A stretch of DNA of 64,000 nt, from the NCBI GenBank assembly GCA_963824085.1, contig CAWGNT010000011.1:1-64000 (forward strand), in the 5' to 3' direction. Of this stretch, positions 1 to 8,401 are shown piece by piece; the first letter of the stretch is position 1; each line of letters opens with the position of its first letter. Origin of the DNA: JARRNE01 sp963824085. Lineage in GTDB: Bacteria; Pseudomonadota; Gammaproteobacteria; Chromatiales; Chromatiaceae. The position numbers were made by a program, and so were the translations under genes. The notes under the pieces were generated by a model. The model was not told the DNA's origin. It did no database searches and was given only the letters and a program-made list of their open reading frames with translations.

Positions 1-58
1 ACCCCCGTGCTGGCTACTTGTGTCATCCATCCGTTTACGTTCTTGGTTTGCGCTTCGG

Positions 59-1201
59 CTACGCCGCGTATTGGTAATCGTGATGAAGCCCGCCGAGGAT
101 CGGAATCGGGATGACCTTCTCGCACATCATGGGAACCGACTGTGATTTAGGGACCGGTATTCGCTGCCGCAAACCTTGATGGGGTCGCCCGCGATTGAAG
201 TAGATCTCGACGTACTCCTTGAGGACACGACGCAGCTGTCGCTCGCTGAGTACGATCACGTGGTCGAGACACTCCCTGCGTACTGAACCCAGGAAGCGTT
301 CGCAGATCGGATTCAGATTAGGAGAGCGCGGCGGAATCTTCACAACCTCTATTCTAGCGTCTTCGGCCACGGCGACGAACCGCTTTCCGAACTTGTCATC
401 GTTGTCCCGAATGAGGTACCTGGGCCCATAGCAATGCGGTGTGGCCTCGCGCAGCTGCTGCGCAACCCAGGCGTCTGTGGGATGGCGGGTCGCGTTGAAG
501 TGGACGACTTCCCGGGTGCCGTGTACGACGAAGAAGAACGCAAAGATGGGGCGGAACAGGACGTCGTAGAGTTGCAGGAAATCGCACGCCCAGACGTCAT
601 GGCTGTGATTGCTGATGAATGTGCCCCAGGTCTGGCCGCGATTTCCTGGCGGCCGTACACCGCTCATGTATTTCTGAATGGTGCGTTTGCTGACGCGAAT
701 ACCCAGCTTCAGCAGTTCACCACGAATCCGTTCCGCGCCCCAGAGCAGGTTGTTCTTGGCCATCGCCTGGATGAGCGTAACGAAGTTCGGGGCGAGCCGC
801 TTCGGCTGAGCACGGGGCCGGGACTTTCGTCTCCAGACGAGCTTGAACAAATCCCGATGCCAACGCAGGAGCGTGTCGGGATTGACGACATGCAAGGCAT
901 CCCGCCATCGGCGGCAAAGCCGGGCCAGGATGAGCAGGAGCAAGCGGTCATCGCGGTGGATCCGAGGTCGCCGGATACCGCGACGTAGCACGATCACCTG
1001 CTGACGGAGCAAAGCATTCTCGGCCAGGAGCTCCGCCCGTGTCCGGGTGAGATCCTGGGCGGCACCGATACCTACCTTCGCCGACGAGCGGGCGGGCCGA
1101 AGCAGGCGCTGGACCGCCCGGACGACGGCGCCGATCAAGGCAAACGGGTTCACGCCCATGGTGGCTGTGCGTGGCGTCTTGTTGATCACGAACGGGTTCA
1201 A
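59..1201 (-). CDS. DDE integrase-type transposase (rve core)
   Basis: This is a 380-residue transposase of the retroviral-integrase fold, similar to IS3/IS481-like stand-alone integrases. It would cut and join IS ends. The N-terminal third is basic and helix-rich (LLAENALLRQQVIVLRR), as in DNA-binding halves of this group. The catalytic triad is visible: D in VWACDFLQ, D in LIRDNDDKF, and E in NPICERFLGSVRRECLDHV, followed by the usual YFNRGRPHQGL tail. The reading frame is open and of normal length, so the gene may be intact. I could not define its terminal inverted repeats. The exact IS family is uncertain; the enzyme class is clear. Confidence 0.85.
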   Translation of the reverse strand: MNPFVINKTPRTATMGVNPFALIGAVVRAVQRLLRPARSSAKVGIGAAQDLTRTRAELLAENALLRQQVIVLRRGIRRPRIHRDDRLLLLILARLCRRWRDALHVVNPDTLLRWHRDLFKLVWRRKSRPRAQPKRLAPNFVTLIQAMAKNNLLWGAERIRGELLKLGIRVSKRTIQKYMSGVRPPGNRGQTWGTFISNHSHDVWACDFLQLYDVLFRPIFAFFFVVHGTREVVHFNATRHPTDAWVAQQLREATPHCYGPRYLIRDNDDKFGKRFVAVAEDARIEVVKIPPRSPNLNPICERFLGSVRRECLDHVIVLSERQLRRVLKEYVEIYFNRGRPHQGLRQRIPVPKSQSVPMMCEKVIPIPILGGLHHDYQYAA

Positions 1202-1710
1202 TGGAAACCCGCCTCGGGGTACGAGTCAACTCCTCTGGAACTGGCCGGTCGAGGGCGCCGCCTGGCGGTCGGCGCACACGATAACCTCTTGTTTACGGGG
1301 GCGGATGTCAGGTGTAGCCGGCACGGCTCCCGATTTGTCCGCTTATTGGCCGAGATGAGTCGCTCTCACGACTAGGGATGGGGGGCAGCTTTGCGTCCTT
1401 TGCGGTTGCTCAGCCGCTGAACGTTCAGCGGCAGCAATCCAGGGCGTTCCGGACCTAACCTGAGCGCGGTCCAATGTCTCTTCCTGGCCGACAGCCGCCG
1501 ATTGCCGTCCTGCGCCCGACGGTCTGCTTCCGGTCCCTTTGCTGACGCTACACGCGCTGATGTCTCGCGGCTGGTCCCGACCCGTGGACTAAACCGCTCG
1601 CGCGGTAGGGGGAGGTAGGCTCGCGTGAGGTTGATGGATTAGCGGGATGGATCTGCCTCGTCTAGAGGTTTGAGGTGTAGTTCACCTCAACCCAAGACAG
1701 GAGCAGACCC
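1202..1710. other. Intergenic region between two IS units
   Basis: No convincing coding sequence was found. It should contain the outer end of the DDE-integrase IS and the left end of the IS91-type unit. A GGAG ribosome site lies about 10 bases before the ATG of the downstream tyrosine recombinase. Confidence 0.5.
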
Positions 1711-2601
1711 ATGTCCAGTCACGATAATCCCATCAGCCCGTTGCGTCAGCGCATGATCGAGGACATGCGGCTGCGCAAGCTCTCGCCCAAGACCCAGAGC
1801 GGGTATCTGCGCTGGGTCAAAAGCCTCAACGGTTTTCTCAAGCGTTCGCCCGCGACGGCCACGGCGGAGGATCTGCGCCGCTTTCAGCTCGATCTGGTCG
1901 AGCGCGGTGTTGGCCGCGGGAGTGTGAACGCGGCGGTCACGGCGCTGCAGTTCTTCTTCGCTGTCACCCTCGGGCGCGGCGAGCTGATGGCCAAGATGAG
2001 CCATGTACACCAGCCGCGCAAGCTGCCGACGGTGCTCGGTCGCGAGGAGGTCGAGCGGTTTCTGGAGGCAGCCCCGGGACTGAAGTACAAGGCCGCTCTG
2101 TCGGTGGCCTACGGGGCGGGCCTGCGCGCCGCCGAGGTGGTCGCGCTGAAGGTCGACGATATCGACAGCAAGCGGATGGTCATCCGCGTCGAACAAGGCA
2201 AGGGGCGCAAGGACCGCTACGCGCTGCTCTCCCCGACGTTGCTGGAGGTGCTGCGGGCGTGGTGGCGCGAGGGCAATGCGCGCGGCAAGATGCTGCCCCA
2301 CGGTTGGCTATTCCCTGGCCAGGACCCGATCAACCCGCTCTCCACGCGCCAGCTCAACCGCGCCTGTCACGCCGCCGCCGAGAAGGCCGGGATCGCCAAG
2401 CGGGTCTCGCTCCATACCCTGAGGCACAGCTTCGCCACGGATCTGCTCGAGCACCGGGAGGACATCCGCGTCATCCAGGTGCTGCTCGGGCACAAGAAGC
2501 TGGAGACCACGGCCCTGTATGCCCAAGTGGCCACCGCCACCCTGCGTGCGGTCACTAGTCCGCTGGAGCGTTTGACCCTGACCGATCAGCCGCGTACCTG
2601 A
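1711..2601 (+). CDS. IS91-associated tyrosine recombinase
   Basis: This 296-residue protein is a phage-integrase-family tyrosine recombinase of the kind found directly upstream of IS91-family transposases. It has an N-terminal SAM-like core-binding domain (residues about 10-95) and a catalytic domain with R in GAGLRAAEV, K in EQGKGRKDR, H-x-x-R in LHTLRHSFA, the LLGHKKLETT box, and the nucleophile in TALYAQV. The start has a GGAG site (aagacaggagcag). The HUH transposase begins 12 bp after its stop, so the two are probably co-transcribed. The role in IS91 transposition is inferred from this conserved pairing. Confidence 0.9.
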   Translation: MSSHDNPISPLRQRMIEDMRLRKLSPKTQSGYLRWVKSLNGFLKRSPATATAEDLRRFQLDLVERGVGRGSVNAAVTALQFFFAVTLGRGELMAKMSHVHQPRKLPTVLGREEVERFLEAAPGLKYKAALSVAYGAGLRAAEVVALKVDDIDSKRMVIRVEQGKGRKDRYALLSPTLLEVLRAWWREGNARGKMLPHGWLFPGQDPINPLSTRQLNRACHAAAEKAGIAKRVSLHTLRHSFATDLLEHREDIRVIQVLLGHKKLETTALYAQVATATLRAVTSPLERLTLTDQPRT

Positions 2602-2613
2602 GGCGGCGCGGCC

Positions 2614-3567
2614 ATGCCGCGGCAGGCACTGGAGGTTGCGGACATCTTCCGCGACCACGGACCGGCGTGGCGCCGGGAGCAGGCCGGACATTTGAGTCTC
2701 GGCCAGCTCAAGGTCATGTCGGCAATCGAGCACTGCCGCACGGCGGCGCTCGGCGGGCACGTTGAGCGCTGCGAGGGCTGCGGCTACAGCCGGATCGCTT
2801 ACAACTCCTGTCGCGATAGGCACTGCCCAAAATGCCAGGGGGCCGTGGCCAAGCGGTGGCTCGCCGCCCGTGAGGCCGACCTGCTGCCGGTGGAGTACTA
2901 CCATGTGGTCTTCACTCTACCGGCCCCGATCGGGCAGATCGCCTATTACAACAAGGCGCTGATCTATGGCTTGCTGTTTGCGGCTGCGGCCGAAACGCTA
3001 CTGACCATCGCCGCTGACCCCAAACACCTGGGGGCGCGCATCGGGCTGAGCATGGTGCTGCACACCTGGGGCTCGGCCTTGACCCATCACCCGCACGTGC
3101 ACTGCATCGTGCCCGGGGGTGGGATTTCACTCGACGGCGAACGTTGGGTTGCCTGCCGGCGCGGCTTCTTCCTGCCCGTGCGGGTGCTCTCGCGACTGTT
3201 TCGAAGGCTGTTCTGCGAGAAGCTCGATGCCGCCCACCGGGCCGGTGAGCTGCAGTTCTTCGCCGAGCACCAGGCGCTGGAAAAGGCCGAAGCGTTCGCC
3301 GCGTTCTTGAAGCCGCTGCGCGACATCGACTGGGTGGTCTATGCCAAGCGCCCCTTCGCCGGACCGCAGGCGGTGCTCGCCTACCTGTCTCGCTACACCC
3401 ACCGCGTGGCCATCGCCAACAGCCGGCTGATCGCACTCGATGAGAAAGGAGTCACCTTCAAGTTCAAGGACTATCGGGCCAAGGGCCGTTGCCGCTATGG
3501 GCGCATGACCCTACCGGTGGCGGAGTTCATGCGCCGCTTCCTGCTGCATGTCCTGCCGCCTGGATTT
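2614..3567 (+). pseudogene. IS91-family HUH transposase, 5' part (interrupted by RIT element)
   Basis: This is the N-terminal 318 codons of a Y2/HUH rolling-circle transposase. A zinc ribbon is visible (CEGC...CRDRHCPKC), then the HUH motif HPHVHCIV and the tyrosine block YLSRYTHRVAIANSRL, whose two tyrosines are four residues apart as in IS91. The frame runs into the RIT element at 3568 and meets a foreign stop at 3603. The missing end, beginning HRIRHYG, is found beyond the RIT element at 6945, in the correct frame once the insertion is removed. The transposase is therefore disrupted but not degraded. Confidence 0.92.
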
Positions 3568-3592
3568 ATGCGGAGTACAGGGTTATGCGGAG
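3562..3592 (+). repeat. RIT left terminal inverted repeat
   Basis: This 31-bp repeat matches the reverse complement of 6884-6914 with a single mismatch. It contains two copies of a TTATGCGGAG word, which may be paired recombinase contact sites. Confidence 0.9.
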
Positions 3593-3709
3593 AATGCTGC
3601 TGACGGACGGCAGCAATCTTCACGATATCAATGGATCGCGGCCCAACGTCTGTTGAATCACTGCGCATAAGACTGCCGTCCTTCTCGACCCTAGTGGAAG
3701 GAGGACAGC

Positions 3710-4942
3710 ATGTTGACCACTTACTTCAAACACCCATTCACGCTTCGCAAACTTCGCTCCGGCCCTGCCGGTCCCTACCTGGACAGCTTCGCCTCTCACC
3801 TCGCCAGGGCGGGCTACAGCCGCGACAAGGTGAGGGCCTATCTGCGCGGTACTGGGCGGTTTTCCGCCTGGGCCGCGCAGACTGACTTGATGATTGATCA
3901 CCTCGATTCGCGGCTATTGGTGCCGTTCGGCCGTTACCTCGATTCACAAGCTCGCCTGCGCTGTCGCCGGGGGGAGTACAGCCCGACTTTTCTTGGCGCT
4001 CGCCACTTCGTTGACTTTCTGGAAGCGAGGGGTCTGGTCGCGACGCCCGCGCCGGCCGTCGAGCCGGAACTGCTGACCGCATTCTGTCATTGGATGCGTT
4101 CCCAGCGCGGTGTGACCGAGACGACCCTCAACGGTTACCGCCCGGCGCTGCGCCATCTGCTCGTTGCCCTCGGCGACCACCCTGAGCAGTACACGGCCAA
4201 GCAGTTGCGGGGATTTGTCCTTAGCCGCACGCGCGATAACAAGACCAGTCAAACCAAAACGACCGTCACCGTCCTCCGGATGTTCTTGCGATTCTTGATT
4301 ACCCTGGGTCGCTGCCCCCCGGAATTGCTCGTCGCGATCCCAACCATTGCCGGATGGCGACGCTCCTCACTGCCGAGCTACCTCTGCGCCGAGGAGGTCG
4401 AGCAGGTGATCGCGACCTGTGATTGCATGAGCGCCATCGGTGCGCGTGACCGGGCCGTATTGTTGCTGCTAGCAAGGCTCGGGCTGCGGGCCAGCGACGT
4501 GGCGGCGCTGCAGTTGAGCGACATCGACTGGGAGCAGGGGCTGTTCCAAGTCGCCGGTAAGAACCGACGCCAAACCGCGCTTCCGCTGCCACAGGATGTC
4601 GGCGAGGCGCTCTTGCATTACGTGGCCAATCACCGTCCGTCCGTGGAGACTTCCCACGTCTTCATCACCGCCATTGCGCCGTTCGTGCCCTTTTCCCGCT
4701 GGATGGTCAGCTCGATTACGGCGCGCGCATTACGCCTCGCCCAAATCGACGCACCGTCCGGTGGAGCTCATCTCCTGCGTCACTCGGCCGCCACCGCCAT
4801 GTTGCGGCAGGGGACCTCGCTGGAGGCCATCGGTGCCGTGCTGCGCCATACCTCGATTGAGACGACCCACATCTACACGAAGGTTGACGTTGACCTATTG
4901 GAACAGGTGGTCGTGCCCTGGCTGGAGGTCGCATCATGCTGA
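3710..4942 (+). CDS. ritA: RIT tyrosine recombinase A
   Basis: This is the first recombinase of the RIT trio (410 residues). It is preceded by a strong GGAGG site (gaaggaggacagc). The catalytic residues are R in LARLGLRASDV, K near VAGKNRRQ, HLLRHSAATAML for the H-x-x-R box, LRHTSIETT for the third histidine region, and Y in HIYTKVD. The N-terminal half is a core-binding domain. The gene overlaps ritB by 7 bp (ATGCTGA), which suggests translational coupling. The three RIT enzymes are presumed to act together on the element ends; the individual role is unknown. Confidence 0.9.
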   Translation: MLTTYFKHPFTLRKLRSGPAGPYLDSFASHLARAGYSRDKVRAYLRGTGRFSAWAAQTDLMIDHLDSRLLVPFGRYLDSQARLRCRRGEYSPTFLGARHFVDFLEARGLVATPAPAVEPELLTAFCHWMRSQRGVTETTLNGYRPALRHLLVALGDHPEQYTAKQLRGFVLSRTRDNKTSQTKTTVTVLRMFLRFLITLGRCPPELLVAIPTIAGWRRSSLPSYLCAEEVEQVIATCDCMSAIGARDRAVLLLLARLGLRASDVAALQLSDIDWEQGLFQVAGKNRRQTALPLPQDVGEALLHYVANHRPSVETSHVFITAIAPFVPFSRWMVSSITARALRLAQIDAPSGGAHLLRHSAATAMLRQGTSLEAIGAVLRHTSIETTHIYTKVDVDLLEQVVVPWLEVASC

Positions 4943-5841
4943 CCGAAGCCGTGGACGACTACCTCGCCGTGCGTCGCGCAGCCGGCTTCAAGTTGAAGAG
5001 CACCGAGCAGTATCTGCGCTATTTCGTTCGCTTCGCCGACGCCCGCGGAGATACCAACGTGCGGGCGAAAAGCGCGATCGATTGGGCGGCCCAAGCCAAG
5101 ACTGAGGTCGAGCGCCACCGGCGCTACCAATGCCTCATCGGGTTTGCACGCTTCATCCATGCCGAGGAGTCCTGCCACGAGATCCCGCCCGAGCATGTCT
5201 TCTGCGGGTACCTCCCACGCCCAACACCCTATCTCTTCACCGACGACGAGCTGCGCCGGCTCATTTGCGCCGCCGCTCGTCTGGGCCCACCAGGCTCGCT
5301 GCGGCCACGGACCTACAAGACGCTGTTCACGTTGCTCGCCGTCACCGGACTGCGGCCGGCAGAAGCCTACGCATTGCGCTGCGCTGACTTCACGCGTGAC
5401 GGATTAACCATCCGAGAGACCAAGTTCCGCAAATCCCGCCTGGTCCCGATCCACGACTCCACCCGTTGCGCTTTGGAGCAGTATCTGGAGCACCGCGCTC
5501 GGATCGGCGGGGATGACGAGCATGTGTTCGTGTCCCTGGCTGGGCGGCCCCTCTCCCCGTGCCTCGTTTCGCGCCTATTCAGGCAACTCCTGCGTGAGGC
5601 CGGACTGCCGGATCGCCCCGGCCAACCCCGCGTTCATGACCTTCGTCACCGGTTTGCCACCCGCGCTCTGCAAGCCTGTTCCGGTGCCCGTGACCATGTC
5701 GGCGCTCAGATGCTTGCGTTGACGACGTATCTCGGGCATGCCCATGTCGCAAGTACTTACTGGTATCTGGAAAGTATCCCGCAACTGATGACCGACATCG
5801 CCGCTCGCTGCGAGGACTTTGTCTGGGGAGAGCCGTCATGA
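4936..5841 (+). CDS. ritB: RIT tyrosine recombinase B
   Basis: This is the second recombinase (301 residues). The N-terminal core-binding domain is followed by a catalytic domain with R in VTGLRPAEAYAL, K in ETKFRKSRL, HDLRHRFATRAL, TYLGHAHVAST and the nucleophile in TYWYLES. It starts inside the end of ritA and its TGA overlaps the ATG of ritC (ATGA), so the three genes form one translationally coupled operon. No defect is visible. Confidence 0.9.
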   Translation: MLTEAVDDYLAVRRAAGFKLKSTEQYLRYFVRFADARGDTNVRAKSAIDWAAQAKTEVERHRRYQCLIGFARFIHAEESCHEIPPEHVFCGYLPRPTPYLFTDDELRRLICAAARLGPPGSLRPRTYKTLFTLLAVTGLRPAEAYALRCADFTRDGLTIRETKFRKSRLVPIHDSTRCALEQYLEHRARIGGDDEHVFVSLAGRPLSPCLVSRLFRQLLREAGLPDRPGQPRVHDLRHRFATRALQACSGARDHVGAQMLALTTYLGHAHVASTYWYLESIPQLMTDIAARCEDFVWGEPS

Positions 5842-6827
5842 CGGCCATTGCTCCCCATATCACAGCGTTCTTGCGCGAGCGCCTTCCCATGCAGCGCGGT
5901 GCCAGTGAGCACACCTGTCAGAGTTACGCTTACGCCTTCCAACTCCTCTTCCTCTATGCCAGCGAACGGTTCAACGTGAATCCCTCCGCGCTGGAGCTTG
6001 AGCAGCTCGACGCCCCACTCATCATGGATTTCCTTGAGCAGCTCGAGACGAAGCGAGGCAACACCGCCAGCACGCGAAACGCGCGACTGGCGGCCATCAA
6101 GTCCTTCATGCGTTTCTGTGAATATCGCGAGCCCGCTGTCCTCGAGCAGAGCCGATGCGTTCTCGCCATTCCGTTCAAGCGCACCGACGTTGCGCTGATC
6201 GACCACCTGAGCATCGCCGAGATGGAGGCTATCCTCAACGCCCCGGACCTCCAGGTGCGAGAGGGTCTGCGCGACCGGGCCATGTTGCACCTGTGTTTCT
6301 CGGCAGGATTGCGGGTGTCGGAGTTGGTGAGCTTGCCCTTGGCCGCGGTGGAGCTCCAGTCATCGCCCAGCATCCGTGTCCAAGGCAAAGGGCGACGCGA
6401 GCGCTGCCTCCCCCTGTGGAAACAAGCCGCTGCCGATGTTCGGGCGTGGTTGGCAGTGCGCGGCGAGGCGTTAGCACCGGAGCTGTTCCTCAACGCGCGC
6501 GGACAACCCATGACGCGCTCCGGCTTCGAGTACGTCCTGCGCAAGCATGTGCGTACCGCCTCTGAGCATTGTCGATCGTTGAAGGGCAAGCGGGTCTCAC
6601 CGCACGTGCTGCGTCATACCTGCGCGATGATGATCCTGCAGGCCACCGGAGACCTGCGGAAAGTCTCGTTGTGGTTGGGCCACGCGGACATGCAAACGAC
6701 CGAGGTGTATCTGCGCGCCGATCCAACCGACAAGCTCGAGGCGATCGAGGCCATCACGCCACCGGCGCTGAAACGGGGAACATTCCGAGTGCCCGACAAA
6801 CTGATTGCATCATTGCAACGCAGCTAA
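5838..6827 (+). CDS. ritC: RIT tyrosine recombinase C
   Basis: This is the third recombinase (329 residues), starting in an ATGA overlap with ritB. R in FSAGLRVSELV, K in VQGKGRRERC, HVLRHTCAMMIL, LWLGHADMQTTEVY and the nucleophile tyrosine in TEVYLRAD are all present. The C-terminal extension (about residues 290-329) is basic and proline-containing. The right inverted repeat begins 56 bp after the stop, the usual compact end of a RIT element. Confidence 0.9.
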   Translation: MTAIAPHITAFLRERLPMQRGASEHTCQSYAYAFQLLFLYASERFNVNPSALELEQLDAPLIMDFLEQLETKRGNTASTRNARLAAIKSFMRFCEYREPAVLEQSRCVLAIPFKRTDVALIDHLSIAEMEAILNAPDLQVREGLRDRAMLHLCFSAGLRVSELVSLPLAAVELQSSPSIRVQGKGRRERCLPLWKQAAADVRAWLAVRGEALAPELFLNARGQPMTRSGFEYVLRKHVRTASEHCRSLKGKRVSPHVLRHTCAMMILQATGDLRKVSLWLGHADMQTTEVYLRADPTDKLEAIEAITPPALKRGTFRVPDKLIASLQRS

Positions 6828-6883
6828 TTATGCGGAGTACTCGGAGCCGGCTCCGCTACCTGGACCGGCTCCGGACTCCACAG

Positions 6884-6914
6884 CTCCGCATAACCCTGGA
6901 CTCCGCATAAATCC
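6884..6914 (-). repeat. RIT right terminal inverted repeat
   Basis: This 31-bp sequence is the inverse of 3562-3592 with one mismatch. Its outer 6 bases are also the left edge of the 36-bp palindrome at 6909-6944. Confidence 0.9.
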
Positions 6915-6944
6915 AGTTATGCGCTGCAGCGCATAACTGGATTT
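6909..6944. repeat. 36-bp perfect palindrome at the RIT/IS91 junction
   Basis: The sequence reads identically on both strands over 36 bases, centred on CTGCAG. It spans the last bases of the RIT repeat and the resumption of the IS91 gene (CTGGATTT). There is no equivalent at the left end, so it is either a recombination product or part of the right-end recognition site. Confidence 0.9.
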
Positions 6945-7202
6945 CACCGCATCCGCCATTACGGCCTGCTGGCCAATGCTGCACGGGTCCAGAACCTGGC
7001 ACGCGCTCGGGAGCTGCTCGCGGCTCCGATTTCCCCGCTCATCGCCGTGCCGATCCTCCTCGGCGGTGAGGGTCCGCCGAAGGAGGCCGCCGCCAACAAC
7101 CGAACCTGTCCCTGCTGCGGCGCCCCCATGGTGATCATCGAGACCTTCGAGCGCGGCCATGCCCCGCGGGCTCCACCATGGCCTAGGGCCCAGGCCGCAT
7201 GA
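6945..7202 (+). pseudogene. IS91-family transposase, 3' part
   Basis: This stretch resumes the IS91 transposase interrupted at 3567. It encodes HRIRHYGLLANAAR, the family's conserved C-terminal signature, and a final Cys pair (CPCCGAPM) before TGA at 7200-7202. The junction is in frame when the RIT element is removed. It cannot be translated on its own because it lacks a start codon. Confidence 0.88.
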
Positions 7203-7664
7203 GTATCGCTCGATCTGTCCGTTGCGCCTGCGCGCACTTGCATCATCGGCTCGCCACCGGTGACGGGGAGGTCGTGCTCAGAGCTGCCAGAAGCTGGCTG
7301 CGCTCACCTCAATCACCGCGTTACGCCCACCTGCAACCGTGCCCCCTCGTTGCTGATCACGTGGCTGAACGCTCCGCAGACCTTTTCCGTACCGTCCCAA
7401 CCCCATCCACCACCAACAGCCTCAATTCAAATCCCCATAGCGCCATCCGACTGCTGGCCTCGTCGTGCACCGCCCGCGGTTTCCTCCCTCGAGGCTTATC
7501 AGACGCCTACCGCCGACCGCTGTAACCGCCAGGCTCAACTGCAATTATCCAGTTCGGCGTCTTCGTCGATCTCCTCGATTCGGCGGCAGGCATCTGATAA
7601 CCCTTAACAAGAGCCGACGCTCAGTCAACGGACCTGTGCGGCAGGTTTAGCCAGCATTCCGGAC
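7203..7664. other. Region between IS91 end and cassette attC, no gene
   Basis: Only short unconvincing frames are present. The right end of the IS91 unit must lie here. The rest may be the remnant of a further integron cassette lost when IS91 arrived. Confidence 0.4.
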
Positions 7665-7741
7665 GATAACGCCCAAGCTCAGCCGCCGTTTTGCCATAGC
7701 GAAGCGAAGGCAAAACGATCGGCTGGAGCGCTTTGTTGGGC
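7665..7741 (-). other. attC-like integron recombination site
   Basis: Read on the minus strand, this follows the SRPBCC stop directly. It begins with GCCCAACAAAGCGCTCC (R'' core), has a complementary left/right arm pair with one unpaired base (CCAGCCG against CGGCTG), an inner stem of GTTTTGCC/GGCAAAAC, and ends GGGCGTTA, the normal end of an attC. The arms are imperfectly paired in the way integron integrases need. Orientation and position fit a cassette reading leftward. Confidence 0.75.
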
Positions 7742-7754
7742 CTCAACGGAGACC

Positions 7755-8165
7755 TCAGACCGGCTTCGCTTCAACGTGCTTGGCAAAATTATTCAGGATG
7801 GCTTGCCACCCCTGACGCTGCTGTTCCACTGGATTTTCGGATTCAGCATCGAACGTGACACGCACCGTGACACCGTTTGCGCCAGTCAGGAATTCGACAG
7901 CACCAGTACGGTCTCCGAACGAATACTCAATCAACTTGTTAGGCACGATCTTGGTGTAGGTTCCGGCGAAGTCAAAGCCGAAGCTGCCGTCTTTCGCCTC
8001 CATGCGCGATATGAACGCCCCACCCACGCGCAAATCGACAGTTGATTTGGTTGTGTGCCAATCGTCAGACGCGGTATTCCACTGCTTGATGTCGTCGGGC
8101 GTTGTGTAGGCGCTCCAGACCTTGGCGACGGGAGCTTTGACGACGGTTTCAACGGTGATTTTCAT
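7755..8165 (-). CDS. SRPBCC (AHSA1-like) domain protein, cassette gene
   Basis: This 136-residue protein has the START/Bet v1-like fold of the AHSA1 group: ITVETVVKAPVAKVWSAYTTPDDIKQW, then VDLRVGGAF, and the C-terminal helix GWQAILNNFAKHVE. The group binds hydrophobic ligands or chaperone partners; the specific ligand here is unknown. I chose the ATG at 8165 because an AAGGAG site lies just upstream; the longer frame has no such support. The stop is 13 bp from the attC-like site, as in integron cassettes. Confidence 0.85.
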   Translation of the reverse strand: MKITVETVVKAPVAKVWSAYTTPDDIKQWNTASDDWHTTKSTVDLRVGGAFISRMEAKDGSFGFDFAGTYTKIVPNKLIEYSFGDRTGAVEFLTGANGVTVRVTFDAESENPVEQQRQGWQAILNNFAKHVEAKPV

Positions 8166-8401
8166 GTTACTTCTCCTTAGGTTCTGAAGTTTCACCGTTT
8201 CTCGGAGCACTGAATATCAGGGAATGCTAATATTTTTGCAATATTAGTAGTTCCTGAGATACTTCTTCGTCGCCGAGCGCACATGCTGCGGCGATCGTTT
8301 TTTCGATAAAAATCAGGAAACTAAGTAGGAACAGGGATCGCGATTCTAGTATAATTAGTGAGCCCAACTCGCTGATTAAACAAGAAAAGGATCCCCGTTC
8401 C

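Larger units (their letters stand above)
3560..6944 (+). mobile_element. RIT element (recombinases in trio), complete
   Basis: Three tyrosine recombinase genes lie head to tail with overlapping stop/start codons, bounded by 31-bp inverted repeats with one mismatch (3562-3592 and 6884-6914, starting GGATTTATGCGGAG). This is the defining layout of RIT elements. It has inserted into the IS91 transposase, and CTGGATTT is present on both sides (3560-3567 and 6937-6944). A 36-bp perfect palindrome (6909-6944) forms the right junction. All three genes are open, so the element could be active. Confidence 0.9.
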
